From: Pseudomonas sp. FP2196
GTDB taxonomy: Bacteria > Pseudomonadota > Gammaproteobacteria > Pseudomonadales > Pseudomonadaceae
DNA length: 64,000 nucleotides
Direction of reading: 5' to 3'
Assembly (NCBI RefSeq): GCF_030687715.1
Contig: NZ_CP117445.1
Location: 1,422,501-1,486,500 of the forward strand
The notes under the pieces are model-generated. The model ran no database searches and had not been told where the DNA came from. It saw only the letters and a list, made by a program, of their open reading frames with translations. This document shows positions 34,782 to 43,824 of the stretch, one piece after another. Positions within the stretch are counted from its first letter, which is position 1. Each line of letters opens with the position of its first letter. A program made the translations under genes and the position numbers.

Positions 34782-35348
34782 ATGACCCTGAATGCGACCA
34801 CGTCCCACACCGTCGGGCCTTACTACCACATCGGTCTGACCTGGCTGAACCGCGAAAACCTGACTGTCGAGCAAACCCTCGGCGAGCGCGTGGCGATCAC
34901 CGGACAAGTGGTGGATGGCAACGGCGATGTGGTTAACGACGCCATGCTTGAAGTCTGGCAAGCCAATGCTGCGGGCAAGTACGACCATCCGGAAGACGAG
35001 CAGGACAAACCGCTGGACCCGCACTTCGAAGGTTTTGGCCGGGTGCCTGTGGATGCCGAAGGGCGTTTTCGGTTCACCACGATCAAACCGGGTACGGTTG
35101 CAGGTTTGAAAGGTTCAACCCAGGCGCCGCACTTGGTGGTGTTGGTGTTTGCCCGTGGGCTGGTGAAGCACTTGCTGACGCGGATTTACTTTGAAGATGA
35201 TCCGGCGAACGTGAATGATCCGTTGCTCGAATGCGTACCGGCCGAGCGCCGCACGACCTTGCTGGCGAAAAAGGATGCGTCGGGCGTTTACCAGTGGAAT
35301 GTGATTCTGCAGGGCACTGACGCCGAGACGGTTTTCTTCGATTACTGA
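34782..35348 (+). CDS. pcaG: Protocatechuate 3,4-dioxygenase alpha subunit
   Basis: The 188-residue alpha chain shares the beta-sandwich fold of PcaH (TVGPYYHIGLTWLNRENL, EVWQANAAGKYDHPEDEQ, APHLVVLVFARGLVKHLLTRIYF) but lacks the iron ligands, which is normal for this subunit: the Ala-His-Ile-His motif of PcaH is replaced by APHLVV. I chose the ATG at 34782, one base after the pcaH stop. It completes the (alpha-beta-Fe) enzyme. A family B REP pair follows and probably marks the operon end. Confidence 0.95.
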   Translation: MTLNATTSHTVGPYYHIGLTWLNRENLTVEQTLGERVAITGQVVDGNGDVVNDAMLEVWQANAAGKYDHPEDEQDKPLDPHFEGFGRVPVDAEGRFRFTTIKPGTVAGLKGSTQAPHLVVLVFARGLVKHLLTRIYFEDDPANVNDPLLECVPAERRTTLLAKKDASGVYQWNVILQGTDAETVFFDY

Positions 35349-35364
35349 AGAACACCGCCGTCCC

Positions 35365-35453
35365 TGTAGGAGTGAGCCTGCTCGCGATGGCGGTGTGTCA
35401 GATTTAAATTGTCTGAATGACACACCGCCATCGCGAGCAGGCTCACTCCTACA
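35365..35453. repeat. REP-type inverted repeat, family B
   Basis: TGTAGGAGTGAGCCTGCTCG and its reverse complement flank a spacer between pcaG and pcaT. Confidence 0.9.
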
Positions 35454-35538
35454 AGGAACTGTGTTGCAGATGTATCTGTGGAACGGGACTGTTGCAAAGT
35501 ATGTCTAGACTCTCACTGTCCCTATCGAGTGAAAAAAA

Positions 35539-36834
35539 ATGACAACCACCACAGCCCATTACACCGGTGAGGAGCGCAGCAAGCGTATCTTTGCCATTGT
35601 CGGCGCCTCGTCCGGCAACCTCGTCGAATGGTTCGACTTCTACGTCTACGCCTTCTGCGCGATCTATTTCGCCCCGGCGTTTTTCCCCTCTGACAACCCG
35701 ACGGTGCAACTGGTCAACACGGCCGGTGTGTTCGCTGCCGGGTTTCTGATGCGGCCGATTGGTGGCTGGATTTTCGGGCGGGTGGCCGACAAGCACGGGC
35801 GCAAGAACTCGATGCTGATCTCGATTCTGATGATGTGCTTCGGCTCTTTGCTCATCGCCTGTCTGCCGACCTACAAGGACATCGGCGTCTGGGCACCGGT
35901 GCTGTTGCTGTTCGCGCGTTTGCTGCAAGGCTTGTCGGTGGGCGGCGAATACGGCACCACCGCGACCTACATGAGTGAAGTGGCGCTCAAGGGCCAGCGC
36001 GGGTTCTTCGCCTCGTTCCAGTACGTGACTTTGATTGGCGGGCAATTGCTGGCGGTGTCCTTGGTGGTGGTGCTTCAGCAGTTCCTCACCGAAGAAGACC
36101 TGCGTGCCTACGGCTGGCGGATTCCGTTTGTGGTCGGTGCGGTGGCGGCGTTGATTTCGCTGTTCCTGCGTCGTTCGCTGAAAGAAACCACCAGCAAGGA
36201 AATGCGCGAGAACAAGGACGCCGGCAGCATCCGTGCGCTGTTCCGTGATCACAAGGCCGCGTTCATCACCGTGCTGGGTTACACCGCCGGTGGCTCGCTG
36301 ATTTTCTACACCTTCACCACCTACATGCAGAAATACCTGGTGAACACTGCCGGCATGCACGCCAAGACCGCCAGCTACATCATGACCGGCGCGCTGTTCT
36401 TGTATATGTGCATGCAACCGCTGTTCGGCATGCTCGCCGACAAGATTGGCCGGCGTAATTCGATGCTCTGGTTCGGCGCGCTCGGTACGCTGTTCACCGT
36501 GCCGATCCTGCTCGGCCTGAAAGGCGTCAGCAGCCCGTTCCTGGCCTTTGTGCTGATCACCGTGGCGTTGGCGATTGTCAGTTTCTACACCTCGATCAGC
36601 GGCCTGGTGAAAGCCGAAATGTTCCCGCCTGAAGTCCGCGCCCTTGGCGTGGGCCTGGCTTATGCGGTGGCTAACGCGATATTCGGCGGGTCGGCGGAAT
36701 TCGTTGCCCTGAGCCTGAAGGCTGGCGGCATGGAAAACGCTTTCTACTGGTATGTCACGGCGATGATGGCGGTGGCCTTCCTGTTCAGTCTGCGTCTGCC
36801 CAAGCAGGCGAAATATTTGCACCACGATCTGTAA
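35539..36834 (+). CDS. pcaT: MHS-family transporter PcaT (dicarboxylate/beta-ketoadipate)
   Basis: The 431-residue MFS protein belongs to the metabolite:H+ symporter branch: [61 protein letters not shown]. In P. putida PcaT, which adjoins pcaBDC as here, takes up beta-ketoadipate and related dicarboxylates. The related alpha-ketoglutarate permease KgtP is the main alternative, but context favours PcaT. The ATG follows GTGAAAAAAA with no strong Shine-Dalgarno site. No PcaR box is visible in the 85 bases between the REP pair and the start. Confidence 0.88.
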   Translation: MTTTTAHYTGEERSKRIFAIVGASSGNLVEWFDFYVYAFCAIYFAPAFFPSDNPTVQLVNTAGVFAAGFLMRPIGGWIFGRVADKHGRKNSMLISILMMCFGSLLIACLPTYKDIGVWAPVLLLFARLLQGLSVGGEYGTTATYMSEVALKGQRGFFASFQYVTLIGGQLLAVSLVVVLQQFLTEEDLRAYGWRIPFVVGAVAALISLFLRRSLKETTSKEMRENKDAGSIRALFRDHKAAFITVLGYTAGGSLIFYTFTTYMQKYLVNTAGMHAKTASYIMTGALFLYMCMQPLFGMLADKIGRRNSMLWFGALGTLFTVPILLGLKGVSSPFLAFVLITVALAIVSFYTSISGLVKAEMFPPEVRALGVGLAYAVANAIFGGSAEFVALSLKAGGMENAFYWYVTAMMAVAFLFSLRLPKQAKYLHHDL

Positions 36835-36880
36835 CCCAATGTGCGCGGGCCGACGTGGCCCGCGCCGGCAAGGACTGTCT

Positions 36881-38245
36881 ATGACTCAGCGACCGGGCAA
36901 TCAATTGTTCGATGCCTATTTCACTGCCCGCGATATGCGTGAGGTGTTCTGCGATCAGGGTCGCGTGCAGGCGATGCTCGACTTCGAAGCGGCGCTGGCC
37001 CGGGCCGAGGCGCGCGTGGGTGTGATTCCGGCGTCTGCCGTGGCACCGATCGCAGCGGCGTGCAATGCCGGCCTGTATGACTTTGCGGCGTTGGGTGAGG
37101 CGATTGCCACGGCCGGCAATTCGGCGATTCCGCTGGTCAAGGCGTTGGGCAAGCAGATTGCTGCCAGCGATGCCGAAGCCGAGCGTTATGTGCATCTGGG
37201 GGCGACCAGTCAGGATGTGATGGATTCCGGGCTGGTGCTGCAATTGCGTCAGGCGCTGGACTTGATCGAAGGGGAATTGGCGCAACTCGCCGATTCACTC
37301 GCCACTCAAGCGCAGCGTCATGCGGCGACGCCGCTGGCCGGGCGCACCTGGTTGCAACACGCGACACCGGTGACCCTCGGCATGAAAATCGCCGGTTGGC
37401 TGGGAGCCGTGACTCGCAGCCGTCAGCGTCTGCGCGAACTCAAGCCGCGTCTGCTGGTGCTGCAATTCGGCGGCGCGTCGGGCACCCTCGCGGCGCTGGG
37501 CGAGCAGGCGTTGCCGATCGCTGAAGCCTTGGCTGAGGAACTGCAACTGACCCTGCCGGAACAGCCATGGCACACCCAGCGTGATCGCATCGTCGAGTTT
37601 GGTGCGGCACTCGGCTTGATTGCCGGCAGCCTGGGCAAGCTCGGGCGCGACATCAGTTTGTTGATGCAGACCGAAGCGGCGGAAGTGTTCGAGCCGGCGG
37701 CACCGGGCAAGGGCGGTTCCTCGACCATGCCGCACAAGCGCAATCCGGTCGGTGCAGCGGTACTGATTGGCGCGGCGACACGAGTGCCGGGCCTGGTGTC
37801 GACGCTGTTCAGCGCGATGCCGCAGGAACACGAGCGCAGCCTCGGTCTGTGGCATGCCGAATGGGAAACCCTGCCGGAAATCTGCTGCCTCGTTTCCGGA
37901 TCGCTGCAACAGGCGCGATTGCTTGCCGATGGCCTCGAAGTCGACGCCGCACGCATGGGCCGCAACCTCGAATTGACCCAAGGGCTGGTGCTGGCCGAAG
38001 CGGTGAGCATCGTCCTCGCGCAACGGGTCGGTCGCGACACCGCGCATCACTTGCTCGAACAATGCTGTAAACGTGCGGTGGCCGAGCAACGGCACTTGCG
38101 TGCGGTGCTCGGTGACGAGCCGAAAGTCACCGCCGAACTGAACACCGCTGAACTGGATCATCTTTTGAACCCCGCCCATTACCTCGGTCAGGCACAAGTC
38201 TGGGTCGAGCGTGCGGTGGCCGAACACAACGCTTTGACTGTCTGA
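36881..38245 (+). CDS. pcaB: 3-carboxy-cis,cis-muconate cycloisomerase
   Basis: The 454-residue enzyme of the fumarase/argininosuccinate-lyase superfamily shows HLGATSQDVMDSGLVLQLR, TWLQHATPVTLGMK and the family signature GGSSTMPHKRNPVGAAV (about residue 285). It converts 3-carboxymuconate to 4-carboxymuconolactone. I chose the ATG at 36881 (MTQRPGNQLFD); the in-frame ATG 42 bases upstream lies in a short GC-rich palindrome. pcaD starts 11 bases downstream. Confidence 0.95.
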   Translation: MTQRPGNQLFDAYFTARDMREVFCDQGRVQAMLDFEAALARAEARVGVIPASAVAPIAAACNAGLYDFAALGEAIATAGNSAIPLVKALGKQIAASDAEAERYVHLGATSQDVMDSGLVLQLRQALDLIEGELAQLADSLATQAQRHAATPLAGRTWLQHATPVTLGMKIAGWLGAVTRSRQRLRELKPRLLVLQFGGASGTLAALGEQALPIAEALAEELQLTLPEQPWHTQRDRIVEFGAALGLIAGSLGKLGRDISLLMQTEAAEVFEPAAPGKGGSSTMPHKRNPVGAAVLIGAATRVPGLVSTLFSAMPQEHERSLGLWHAEWETLPEICCLVSGSLQQARLLADGLEVDAARMGRNLELTQGLVLAEAVSIVLAQRVGRDTAHHLLEQCCKRAVAEQRHLRAVLGDEPKVTAELNTAELDHLLNPAHYLGQAQVWVERAVAEHNALTV

Positions 38246-38256
38246 AGGAGAGGGCT

Positions 38257-39048
38257 GTGGCTTTCGTTCAACTCGCCGATGGCGAACTGCACTATCAAAT
38301 TGAAGGTCCGGTCGATGCGCCGGTGCTGGTGCTGTCCAACTCTCTGGGCACTGATCTGCACATGTGGGACGCGCAGATGCCGGCATTTACCGAGCACTTT
38401 CGCGTGCTGCGTTTCGACACGCGCGGCCACGGCCAATCGCTGGTGACGCCGGGACCGTACAGCATTGAGCAATTGGGTCACGACGTGCTTGGCTTGCTGG
38501 ATGCGCTGCACATCGAGCGTGCGCATTTCTGCGGACTGTCGATGGGGGGCCTGATTGGCCAGTGGCTGGGGATCAATGCTGGTCATCGTCTGAACAAGCT
38601 GATCGTCTGCAACACGGCGGCAAAAATCGGCGATCCGTCGGTGTGGAATCCACGCATCGAAACCGTGCTGCGCGACGGCGCGGCAGCGATGGTGGCCCTG
38701 CGTGACGCGTCGATTGCGCGTTGGTTTACTCCGGACTTTTCTGCGGCCCATCCAGCAGCGGCCAAGCAGATCACCGACATGCTCGCGGCCACTCATCCTG
38801 AAGGCTACGCGGCCAATTGCGCGGCAGTGCGTGATGCGGATTTCCGCGATCAGTTAGGCGCGATCAACGTGCCGCTGCTGGTGATCGCCGGCACTGAAGA
38901 CGCTGTGACACCGCCGTCCGGCGGGCATTTCATTCAGGAGCATGTGCGCGGCGCCGAGTACGCCGAGTTCTATGCGGCGCATTTGTCCAACGTGCAGGCC
39001 GGCGCTGATTTCAGTGATCGCGTGTTGGCGTTTTTGCAGGCTAAGTGA
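38257..39048 (+). CDS. pcaD: 3-oxoadipate enol-lactone hydrolase
   Basis: The 263-residue alpha/beta hydrolase has the nucleophile elbow GLSMGG (Ser about residue 95), an N-terminal LVLSNSLGTDLHMW oxyanion region and the catalytic His in FYAAHLSNVQ. It hydrolyses the enol-lactone to beta-ketoadipate. The start is a GTG at 38257, supported by GAAGGAGAG just before it and by the family's usual N-terminus. Confidence 0.94.
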   Translation: MAFVQLADGELHYQIEGPVDAPVLVLSNSLGTDLHMWDAQMPAFTEHFRVLRFDTRGHGQSLVTPGPYSIEQLGHDVLGLLDALHIERAHFCGLSMGGLIGQWLGINAGHRLNKLIVCNTAAKIGDPSVWNPRIETVLRDGAAAMVALRDASIARWFTPDFSAAHPAAAKQITDMLAATHPEGYAANCAAVRDADFRDQLGAINVPLLVIAGTEDAVTPPSGGHFIQEHVRGAEYAEFYAAHLSNVQAGADFSDRVLAFLQAK

Positions 39049-39058
39049 GGAAGTTTTT

Positions 39059-39451
39059 GTGGACGAGAAACAACGTTACGACGATGGCATGCAGGTACGC
39101 CGCGCGGTATTGGGCGATGCTCATGTCGATCGCAGCCTGACCACACTGACCGAGTTCAACTCGGAATTCCAAGAGATGATCACCCGTCACGCCTGGGGCG
39201 ATATCTGGACACGTCCGGGTTTGCCTCGGCACACCCGCAGCCTGATCACCATCGCCATGCTGATTGGCATGAACCGCGAGGGTGAGCTGAAACTGCACCT
39301 GCGTGCGGCAGCCAATAACGGCGTGAGCCGTGGTGAGATCAAGGAAGTGATCATGCAGAGCGCGATCTATTGCGGGATTCCGGCGGCGAATGCCACTTTT
39401 CACTTGGCGGAATCGGTGTGGGATGAGCTGGGTGTTGAGTCCCGGGATTGA
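39059..39451 (+). CDS. pcaC: 4-carboxymuconolactone decarboxylase
   Basis: The 130-residue protein has the CMD-family sequence FQEMITRHAWGDIWTRPGLPRHTRSL and LHLRAAANNGVSRGEIKEVIMQSAIYCGIPAAN. It decarboxylates 4-carboxymuconolactone to the enol-lactone that PcaD hydrolyses. The start is a GTG at 39059, 10 bases after the pcaD stop, with GTGAGGAAG as ribosome site; the longer in-frame reading from inside pcaD is not credible. Confidence 0.94.
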   Translation: MDEKQRYDDGMQVRRAVLGDAHVDRSLTTLTEFNSEFQEMITRHAWGDIWTRPGLPRHTRSLITIAMLIGMNREGELKLHLRAAANNGVSRGEIKEVIMQSAIYCGIPAANATFHLAESVWDELGVESRD

Positions 39452-39470
39452 TGGTGCCTGAGCTGACGTC

Positions 39471-39532
39471 TTCGCGAGCAGGCTCGCTCCCACATTGGAT
39501 TGCATTCCCTGTGGGAGCGAGCCTGCTCGCGA
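39471..39532. repeat. REP-type inverted repeat, family B variant
   Basis: TTCGCGAGCAGGCTCGCTCC and its inverse form a hairpin after pcaC, between convergent genes. Confidence 0.88.
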
Positions 39533-39554
39533 AAGCGGTATTAGGCGTAACGAA

Positions 39555-40361
39555 TCAAACCGTGGCGACAATGAAGATCCGCTTGAACGGGAACAACGTA
39601 GACCCGTTCGCCTCCTGCGGATAATGTTTATGCACACGCATCAGGTAGCGATAAATGAAACGCGCCTGTTCCTCTGAGTTCAGTGCCTGCATCACTGGCC
39701 GCAATGCCGACACTTTCACCCAGTCATACACCGGCGATTTACCGCCAACCACCTGCAATTGCTCGGTCTCCCAGATATCCAGCGCTTGGGTCATTGGCGC
39801 GAGCAAGCGGTAGTAATCCTCCAGCGCCAGCAACGGCCGCGCCGCCATGCGCTCACGCAGTTGTGCGCTGCCCAGCGGTGTTCCGCCGGGGCCTGCGTCA
39901 TTGAGGGTTTCGAGCATCAGCCGATACCACAACGCATCGCGCCAGTCGGGCATATGCGCCGCCAGGCAACCCCCTGGGTTGAGTTGGCCGAGCAGGCGCG
40001 GCAGCAAGGTGTCGTGGCCATCAATGAAGTGCAGAACAGCGGCGGCGAGGAGCAGGTCGGCCGGTTGTTCGGGCCGCCAGTCGAGCAAGTCACAGTGTTT
40101 CCATGAGGCTTTGATCGGCAGGCAGCGGGCCTCGTTGAGCATTTGCGCAGAGCTGTCGACACCGTGCAATTGCGCGCTGGGCCAGCGCTGGGCCAACAGT
40201 TGTGTAGCGATGCCGGTGCCGCAACCGAGGTCATAAATACGTTTGGGATTATCCAGGTCGACACGGTCAAGCAGTTCGTTGACCGGCCGTTGCCTGAGAC
40301 GGGAAAATTGCTGGTACGCCTGGGCGTCCCAGTCAGGTGTTGCGTTGAGTCGGGTGATCAT
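39555..40361 (-). CDS. SAM-dependent methyltransferase, trans-aconitate type (Tam-like)
   Basis: The 268-residue class I methyltransferase has the SAM-binding motif YDLGCGTGIATQLLAQRWP (about residues 43-61), LHGVDSS, and LLAAAVLHFIDGHD. The layout WDAQAYQQFSRLRQRPVNELLDRV at the N-terminus and the C-terminal GKSPVYDWVKVSALRPVMQAL match trans-aconitate 2-methyltransferase, which detoxifies trans-aconitate. It sits opposite in strand between pcaC and the porin gene, without an evident link to the pca pathway. Confidence 0.87.
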   Translation of the reverse strand: MITRLNATPDWDAQAYQQFSRLRQRPVNELLDRVDLDNPKRIYDLGCGTGIATQLLAQRWPSAQLHGVDSSAQMLNEARCLPIKASWKHCDLLDWRPEQPADLLLAAAVLHFIDGHDTLLPRLLGQLNPGGCLAAHMPDWRDALWYRLMLETLNDAGPGGTPLGSAQLRERMAARPLLALEDYYRLLAPMTQALDIWETEQLQVVGGKSPVYDWVKVSALRPVMQALNSEEQARFIYRYLMRVHKHYPQEANGSTLFPFKRIFIVATV

Positions 40362-40455
40362 GAGGGGGCCCTCCGGTGATCAACAGTGTCTTCCGATGAC
40401 AGCCTGGCTCAAGTCTTGGGGACCAACATCAACAGATAACGGAAGCGGGAAGGGG

Positions 40456-40482
40456 AAAACACCTGAGTCCTTCAGGTGTTTT
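40456..40482 (-). terminator. Stem-loop terminator, probably of the OprD porin gene
   Basis: AAAACACCTGA / TTCAGGTGTTTT pair with a short GTCC loop, and T residues follow on both strands. It lies about 180 bases past the porin stop, beyond the REP pair. Confidence 0.65.
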
Positions 40483-40550
40483 CTACTCTAATCGACGGCC
40501 AGCGGAGTGCCAGCCTGGATGACGGATGGCGCGCTGATACGCACTTTTTT

Positions 40551-40623
40551 GTAGGAGCTGCCGCAGGCTGCGATCTTTTGATCTTGAAAAATCAAAAGAT
40601 CGCAGCCTGCGGCAACTCCTACA
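40551..40623. repeat. REP-type inverted repeat, family A
   Basis: Inverted GTAGGAGCTGCCGCAGGCTG motifs with a short AT-rich loop, 39 bases past the porin stop codon. Confidence 0.9.
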
Positions 40624-40662
40624 GATGAACCGGTTCATTCAGGAGAACCGTATGGATGAGGT

Positions 40663-41922
40663 TTACAGCAGGCTGATCGGATAGCTGACGATCAAACGGT
40701 TCTCATCGAACTCGTTGTTGCTGAAATCGCGGCGCATGGTCGAGTTGCGCCATCTGACGTTCAGATCCTTGAGCGTGCCGCTTTGCACGGTGTAGCCCAG
40801 TTCCGATTCGCGGCCCCATTCCTTGCCGTCGGTGATGGTCCCGGTGTGCACGTTGTCGCCGCTGATGTAGCGGTTCATCAGGGTCAGGCCGGGAATGCCG
40901 AGGGCGACAAAGTTGTAGTCGTGACGCACCTGCCATGAGCGTTCCTGCGCATTGTCGTAACTGGCGTTGTAGCTGTCGTTGGCCAGCGTCCCGCCGCTGG
41001 TGCCGTTGACGCGCATCCACGCGCTGTCGCCGGTGAGTTTTTGCAGGCCGACGTAGAAGGTGTTGCCGCCGTATCTGGCCGAGAACAGGCCGGACCAGGT
41101 CTTGTTGTCCAGATCACCGGCGCGGGCACTGCCGTCATCCTTCCCGTAGAAAAAGCCGAGGTTGGCGCCTAGCGTCCAGTCGCCGAGTGGCTGGCTGTGG
41201 ATCAGGTTGACGTATTGCTGGCTGTAGATGTCCTTGAGTTCGGCGTTCCATAGGCCGATCTGTGTGCGTTTTTCGTTGAACACATATTCGCCACCCTGGA
41301 AGTTGAAGCGATCGGAAGTGAACGCGGCTTTGCCGGTCATCGACATGTCGCTCATGCTGCTGTCGTCGCGCGGGCTGTTGGCGCGGAACTGGCCGCCGTA
41401 GAGGGTCAGACCGTCGATTTCCTTCGAGGTGATCTGGCCGCCACGGAAGGTTTGCGGCAGCGAGCGACCATCGTCCGAACGCAGGATCGGCAGCACTGGC
41501 ATCCATTCGCCGACCTTCACTTCGGTCTGCGACAGTTTGGCTTTGAAGGCGACGTTAGTGCGGCCGAAATTGTCCGCCGGGCGGCCGTCATGATCCAGCG
41601 GCAGCAACTGGGTGCCGCCGGTGCCTTTGCCGCCGTCGAGCTTCACCGAATACAAACCGAGTACGTCCATGCCGAAACCGACGGTGCCTTGGGTGAAACC
41701 GGATTTGGCGTCGAGAATGAAACTCTGCGTCCACTCCTCAGCCTTGCCCTGAGCCTTGGTCGGGTTGGTGAAGTTGCGGTTGATGTAGAAGTTGCGCAGG
41801 TTCAGGTTGACCTTGGCGCCTTCGACAAAACCGGCTTCCTCGGCTGCGGCGGGCAGGGCGGCGCCGGCCAGTGCAAGCGCGATCAGGCTGGGTAATGCGT
41901 ACGGCGCAGTGGGATGTGTCAT
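40663..41922 (-). CDS. OprD-family outer-membrane porin
   Basis: The 419-residue protein has a signal peptide (hydrophobic LPSLIALALAGAALPAAA, cleavage near AAA-EEAGF around residue 27) and an 18-strand OprD-type barrel: it starts EGAKVNLNLRNFYINRNFT and ends with an aromatic/hydrophobic last strand, LIVSYPISLL. In P. putida a BenF-like porin gene lies at the same place after pcaBDC, so uptake of aromatic acids is the likely role. Sequence alone cannot fix the substrate. A REP pair and terminator follow. Confidence 0.9.
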   Translation of the reverse strand: MTHPTAPYALPSLIALALAGAALPAAAEEAGFVEGAKVNLNLRNFYINRNFTNPTKAQGKAEEWTQSFILDAKSGFTQGTVGFGMDVLGLYSVKLDGGKGTGGTQLLPLDHDGRPADNFGRTNVAFKAKLSQTEVKVGEWMPVLPILRSDDGRSLPQTFRGGQITSKEIDGLTLYGGQFRANSPRDDSSMSDMSMTGKAAFTSDRFNFQGGEYVFNEKRTQIGLWNAELKDIYSQQYVNLIHSQPLGDWTLGANLGFFYGKDDGSARAGDLDNKTWSGLFSARYGGNTFYVGLQKLTGDSAWMRVNGTSGGTLANDSYNASYDNAQERSWQVRHDYNFVALGIPGLTLMNRYISGDNVHTGTITDGKEWGRESELGYTVQSGTLKDLNVRWRNSTMRRDFSNNEFDENRLIVSYPISLL

Positions 41923-42190
41923 CGCAGAGTCTCTTTTTGTTTTTTTTGAGTCGAACGGGATCCGTTGCCGCCGCTTTCGGGGGCAAACATGAAGTTGCAG
42001 ATTCGGGGATGAAACGGCGGCGATCAGCCGGACAGGGTAGGGCGCGGGGGCATAGTCTCGAACCTGTTGTTATTGGTTTTGTGAAGCGAATGGTGCGGGG
42101 CGCGGAGGCGGGGTTTCAATCGAGGAAAGCGGGTTTTGGGCGATTATCGAACGCAAGATTGAGCCGGGTTTTGTGGTGAAGGTGAGGGCC

Positions 42191-42283
42191 TCATCGCTGG
42201 CAAGCCAGCTCCCACAGGTTTTTGTGTCGTTCACAATTTTGGGTACACCACAGAACATTGTGGGAGCTGGCTTGCCAGCGATG
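42191..42283. repeat. REP-type inverted repeat, family C
   Basis: TCATCGCTGGCAAGCCAGCT and its inverse flank a spacer of about 45 bases. Confidence 0.9.
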
Positions 42284-42323
42284 GGGCCAGTCCAGACACC
42301 ACAACTTTCTCAGACACAACAAA

Positions 42324-42345
42324 AAGCCCACCAATCGGTGGGCTT
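42324..42345 (-). terminator. Rho-independent terminator of emhABC
   Basis: AAGCCCACC / GGTGGGCTT stem with an AATC loop; on the minus strand a TTTTTGTTG tail follows, 19 bases past the emhC stop. Confidence 0.85.
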
Positions 42346-42363
42346 GATGTGTTCACCAGATGA

Positions 42364-43824
42364 TCAGAACAACTTCATCTTCGGTGCTTCTTCTTTCAGC
42401 GGTTCGTTCTGCGCGGTCTGCGCATTCCAGCCACCACCCAGGGCCTTGTACAGGTTGACCGCACTGGTCAGCTGCGCGAGGCGGTCGGTGATCAGTGCTT
42501 GTTGCGCGCTGAACAACTGACGCTGAGCATCGAGGAAGGTCAGGTTGCTGTCGACACCGATGCGATAGCGACGCTCGGCCAGGCGGTAGTAATCCTGGTT
42601 GGCCTGCACGAAGTCACGCTGCGCCTGCAACTGCTCGGTGTAGGTCTGGCGCGCGGCCAGGCCGTCGGCAACTTCCTGGAAGCCGGTTTGAATCGCCTTC
42701 TCGTAGTTCGCCACGCCGATGTCCTTCTGGATCTTGGCGTAGTCGAGGCTGGCGCGCAGGCTGCCGGCGTTGAAGATCGGCAGGTTGATCTGCGGCTGGA
42801 ACAACCACGTCCCCGAACCACCCTTGAACAGGCCGGACAGGTCCGGGCTCAGGCTGCCCGCGTTGGCGGTCAGGCTGATGCTCGGGAAAAACGCTGCACG
42901 TGCCGCGCCGATGTTGGCGTTGGCGGCCTTCAGGTTGTATTCGGCCTGAAGGATGTCCGGACGACGTTGCAGCAGATCCGATGGCAGACCGGCCGGCACG
43001 TCGCTGAGCAGGTCATCGGCCAACGGTTTGGCCGTTTGCAGATTGGCCGGGATACCGGTGCCGAGCAGCAGGGTCAGGCTGTTTTCGTCCTGCGCGACCT
43101 GGCGGGTGTAACGCGCCAGTTGTGCACGAGCGTTTTCCACCGATGTACGCGACTGCGCCAGATCCAGCGCCGAGGCGACACCGACTTCGTTGCTGCGACT
43201 GGTCAGCTTGTAGCTTTCTTCGAAGGCACCGAGGGTGTCTTGCGTCAGCTTCAGCAGTTCCTTGTCGGCTTGCCAGGTCAGGTAGGCGTTGGCGACGCTG
43301 GCAACCAGACTGATCTGGGTGCTGCGGCGTGCCTCTTCAGTGGCGAAGTATTGTTGCAGCGCTTGTTCGCTCAGGCTGCGAACCCGACCGAACAGGTCGA
43401 GTTCGTAGGCACTGATGCCGACAGTGGCGGAGTAGGAACTGGTGATGCCCGCTTCACCGGTTTGCGAGGCACGCGCCGGCACCCGCTGACGGCTGCCGCT
43501 GGCATTGGCCGAAACCGCCGGGAACAGGTCGGCACGCTGGATGCGGTATTGAGCCGCGTAGGCGTCGATGTTCAGCGCCGCGACACGCAGGTCGCGGTTG
43601 TTTTCCAGCGAAACCTGGATCAGCTGTTGCAGGGCAGGGTCGTGGAAAAACTGCTTCCAGCCCTGCTCGGCAGCGGCCTGCGCCGGTGCCTGGGCCGGCG
43701 AATACGCCGGGCCCTGTGGGTACTGGCCTGCGACCGGAGCCTCAGGCTGCTGATAATCAGGTATCAGCGAGCAACCGCTCAGCACGAAGGCGGCGACTGC
43801 GAGGGAGAGTAGCGACTTGCTCAT
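42364..43824 (-). CDS. emhC: RND efflux outer-membrane channel EmhC/TtgC
   Basis: The 486-residue TolC-type lipoprotein begins with a lipoprotein signal ([17 protein letters not shown], lipid-modified Cys18). Its two repeats follow the OprM pattern ([49 protein letters not shown]). It forms the exit duct of the tripartite pump. Its ATG overlaps the end of emhB by 4 bases. It closely resembles EmhC of P. fluorescens and TtgC of P. putida. Confidence 0.94.
   Translation of the reverse strand: MSKSLLSLAVAAFVLSGCSLIPDYQQPEAPVAGQYPQGPAYSPAQAPAQAAAEQGWKQFFHDPALQQLIQVSLENNRDLRVAALNIDAYAAQYRIQRADLFPAVSANASGSRQRVPARASQTGEAGITSSYSATVGISAYELDLFGRVRSLSEQALQQYFATEEARRSTQISLVASVANAYLTWQADKELLKLTQDTLGAFEESYKLTSRSNEVGVASALDLAQSRTSVENARAQLARYTRQVAQDENSLTLLLGTGIPANLQTAKPLADDLLSDVPAGLPSDLLQRRPDILQAEYNLKAANANIGAARAAFFPSISLTANAGSLSPDLSGLFKGGSGTWLFQPQINLPIFNAGSLRASLDYAKIQKDIGVANYEKAIQTGFQEVADGLAARQTYTEQLQAQRDFVQANQDYYRLAERRYRIGVDSNLTFLDAQRQLFSAQQALITDRLAQLTSAVNLYKALGGGWNAQTAQNEPLKEEAPKMKLF

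Larger units (their letters stand above)
40362..40662. other. Intergenic region with terminator and REP pair
   Basis: These 301 bases upstream of the tam-like gene and downstream of the porin gene hold a stem-loop (40456-40482) and a family A REP pair (40551-40623). Nothing else is seen. Confidence 0.5.
41923..42363. other. Intergenic region between porin and efflux operon
   Basis: The 441-base gap holds the porin promoter side, a family C REP pair (42191-42283) and the emhC terminator (42324-42345). No reading frame here has recognisable features. Confidence 0.5.

Noticed and set aside
32816..34810. 664-codon frame opposite pcaF and pcaH
   Set aside because: Shadow; pcaF and pcaH carry all catalytic residues on the plus strand.
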